From the NCBI GenBank assembly GCA_029204225.1, contig CM055109.1:26852178-26912177 (forward strand): a stretch of 60,000 nucleotides of DNA, written 5' to 3'. Below, piece by piece: positions 52,001 to 55,000 of the stretch. The position numbers were made by a program, and so were the translations under genes. Origin of the DNA: Diphasiastrum complanatum (taxonomy: Eukaryota; Streptophyta; Lycopodiopsida; Lycopodiales; Lycopodiaceae). Below the pieces are notes generated by a model. The model was not told the origin of the DNA. It did no database searches and was given only the letters and a program-made list of their open reading frames with translations. How positions within the stretch are numbered: the stretch's first letter is position 1; every line of letters starts with the position of its first letter.

Positions 52001-55000
52001 ACAGGATACAGGCCTACTGGGCTACTCTGCATATATTCCGCAGGCCTCTTTACATTTACTGTTGGTTATGTATATTTTTGGTTACGCATTTTATATTAGT
52101 CATGTACAAGCCCCAGAGCCTTTTTATATGCATATGACTCGCACTGGGTCCTTTTTTATGACATTGACTGGCCTTGGGCCCTTATTATATGGTTATATGT
52201 GGAGTGGGGGCCCGTAGGAGGCCGCACTATTTTCCCTCCACATTTTGCCTCCCTTTACTTTTGAATTCCTATTTTAGGGTTCATTGGTAGGGTATTTATA
52301 GGGGCATTTGTACACTCATTTTTCAGATTATTGATTGCTATTGCTTGGGCTCTTCGTGGGAGAACCTATTGTCTTGTCTATTGCTTGTAGGGCTTTAGTC
52401 TATTGCTGTCTTTTATGCTTCATTGATTCAACACCTGAGATTTTGATCATAACTTGGTCTCTTTGCTTTCGTCTCTTTGCTTCAGCAACATTCAGCACAG
52501 TTTGGAGGAGGACCAACTCCCATCAGAGCATTTTCCTTGGCGGAGCTTTAGCAGATAGTTAGCGGAAGTACTTCCGCTAAATTTGGAGGCTGGAAAAAAA
52601 AAATTTGTTTTTTTTGGGCAAATTATTTCGGCGCACGAGTTCCAAATCCTTTTCCCTCTTTTTTTTTTTGAATCCTCCATTTGATTCAGGGAGAGGATTC
52701 CCAGCCATCTTTTCAGCATTGATTGGAGGCTGTCCAGCGCCCTACTTCATCACATTTTTCAGCCATTGTTCCAGCAGAGTTTCAGCCATATTTCAGTTTT
52801 GATTGGAGGCTGTCCATCGCCCTATTTCATCACGGTTTCCACAGATTTCCAGCCATATTTTCAGCATTGATTGGAGGCTATCCAGCGCCCACTTTCATTC
52901 TCCTTGTGGTCACATTTTCCAGCCAGCTCTTCACACACGCTTGGAGCTCTATCGAGAGGTATCTTTGCTGGTTTTTCCTTGCTTTCCACACCTTTTCTTG
53001 ACATTTGTCATTTCCTTTCTTGCTCTTAGTGTCGTTTGTGTACCTAAAGCGTATTTGGGGTGACGACAAAAGTCCGCTCCCTCCAATATTAAGCTTTTCT
53101 TACACTCTCTTCACTTCCTGCATTCCTTGACCATGGATACTTCCCCTACATCTTCTGAGCCTCGCATACTGTCTTCCACTTACCTTGACGAAGTACGGCA
53201 TGAATTCCGAGATCATCTTAGGGAAGCCATGAGTGATGTACGCACTAATTTACACCAGGAGTTACGAGAGACGTTCACTGCTCTTTCTGCCCAGATTGCT
53301 ACACTATCATTACAGTCCAGTGTTTCTCCACTATCTCCACTTGTTCCCCCACAGCGTACATTTCCACCACCCGAGACTCCTTCACCTTCTGGTCCTTTGC
53401 CACGAGACTTTAAGGATAAGGTTCAGCTTACTGTGTATTCTGGGTCATCCGATGGGAATGAGCTCGAGAATTGGTATTCTAAGCTTGAGACCTACTTCCT
53501 TATGTTTCCTAAGATTGACATTCAGTGAATACATTTGGCTGCTTTACATTTGGAGGGCCGTGCTGCTACTTGGTGGCGCATGTTTCGCCAGACAGTTTCA
53601 CACCCTGGCCTTGCTAGTTGGACAGAGTTTATGACAGCACTCCGCCTAGCGATGATTGATCCTCAGTGGCTTATTCGACAGCGCAACATCTTTCGTAGTT
53701 TATCTCACACTGGTGACTTGACTGCTTATACGACACGGTTTACAGAGCTTTCCTATCTATTCCCAGATATTTCTACATTGGAGCTCATCTCTCGCTACGT
53801 TGCTGGTCTACGAGGCACACTCAGGTATGATGTTTCTTCTTTTTTTCCACTCACTCTTTCTCACGCCATCTCCCTTGCTACCGCACTGCAGCACAAGTAC
53901 TCTCCCATCTCTTCCTCTGTTTCTCGTCCTTCGCGTCCTTTCACACGTCCTATTTTTTCCTCTCCATCCTCTGCTAGTCCCACATCTGTCAGTTCACCTT
54001 CGTGCACTCTTCCTTCTGCACCACGTCCTCCTTTTTCTCCTCGTCCTGTTTTTGTTCGTCGCTACTCACAGCCTGAGATGTCTGAGATCCGTGAAAAGCG
54101 CTTATGTTTCAACTGTAAGAGTCCTGATCATATCGTCCGTGATTGCCGACAGCCTGCCACTGCTACTGCCGTCTATTTCCATGATGCTGACACACCTGAT
54201 GATAGTCTTGATTCTACCATATGCCTTCATATTCTTGATGATGACCCACCTGTTGATCTGTTTGCCACACCCACTGAGCCTGTTCCTGATCCCCCTGATC
54301 TAGCTGCATGCCATGCTCAGCTTGCTTATGCTACTTGGGCCGGTAAGCCGGGTCCACACCATATCCGTCTTCGCGTACGTATCACTGGTCGCGAGTTTAT
54401 TGCCCTTGTTGACACGGGTAACACTCACTCATTTCTCAGCAGTCATATTACTACACGCATTCGTGCTATGCCAGTCACTACGCCTCATCCCCTGCATGTT
54501 GAGGTTGCCAGCGCACACTCTTTTCCTAGCACGCAGATGTATCAGCAGCTTTATATCGGATTGGAGACTTCCTTGGTCAGGCAGATTTTCATATTATACC
54601 ACTTACACGGTACGATCTTATCCTCGGTGCTAATTGGTTTGCATCCCTTGGTGCGGTTACAGTAGACCTCCAGCAGCAGACATTGACATTCTCTCATGAT
54701 GGTACTCAGCATATATTTTCCGTTATTGATTCTCGGCAGGACTATCAGCTTATTTCCGGGAAGCAGTTCATACGGAGCCTCCTGAAGGCCCACTGTGCGG
54801 CTGTTCATTCTGTTCAGCCAATTCAGCCTATTGCGGATGCACCACCTTTGCCATAGGTATTTTCTGAACTGTTGCGTGAATTTGAGAATGTTTTTAGAGA
54901 GCCGACTCAGTTACCACCTTTACGAGATGTCAACCACCATATAGACCTTGTTTCCTCTGCATCACCTCCTTCTCGTCCTCATTTTTCGTATGTCTATTGT

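Noticed and set aside
53800-54303. 167-codon leucine/serine-rich frame
   Set aside because: Shadow of gag; the real frame has the capsid and CCHC motifs.
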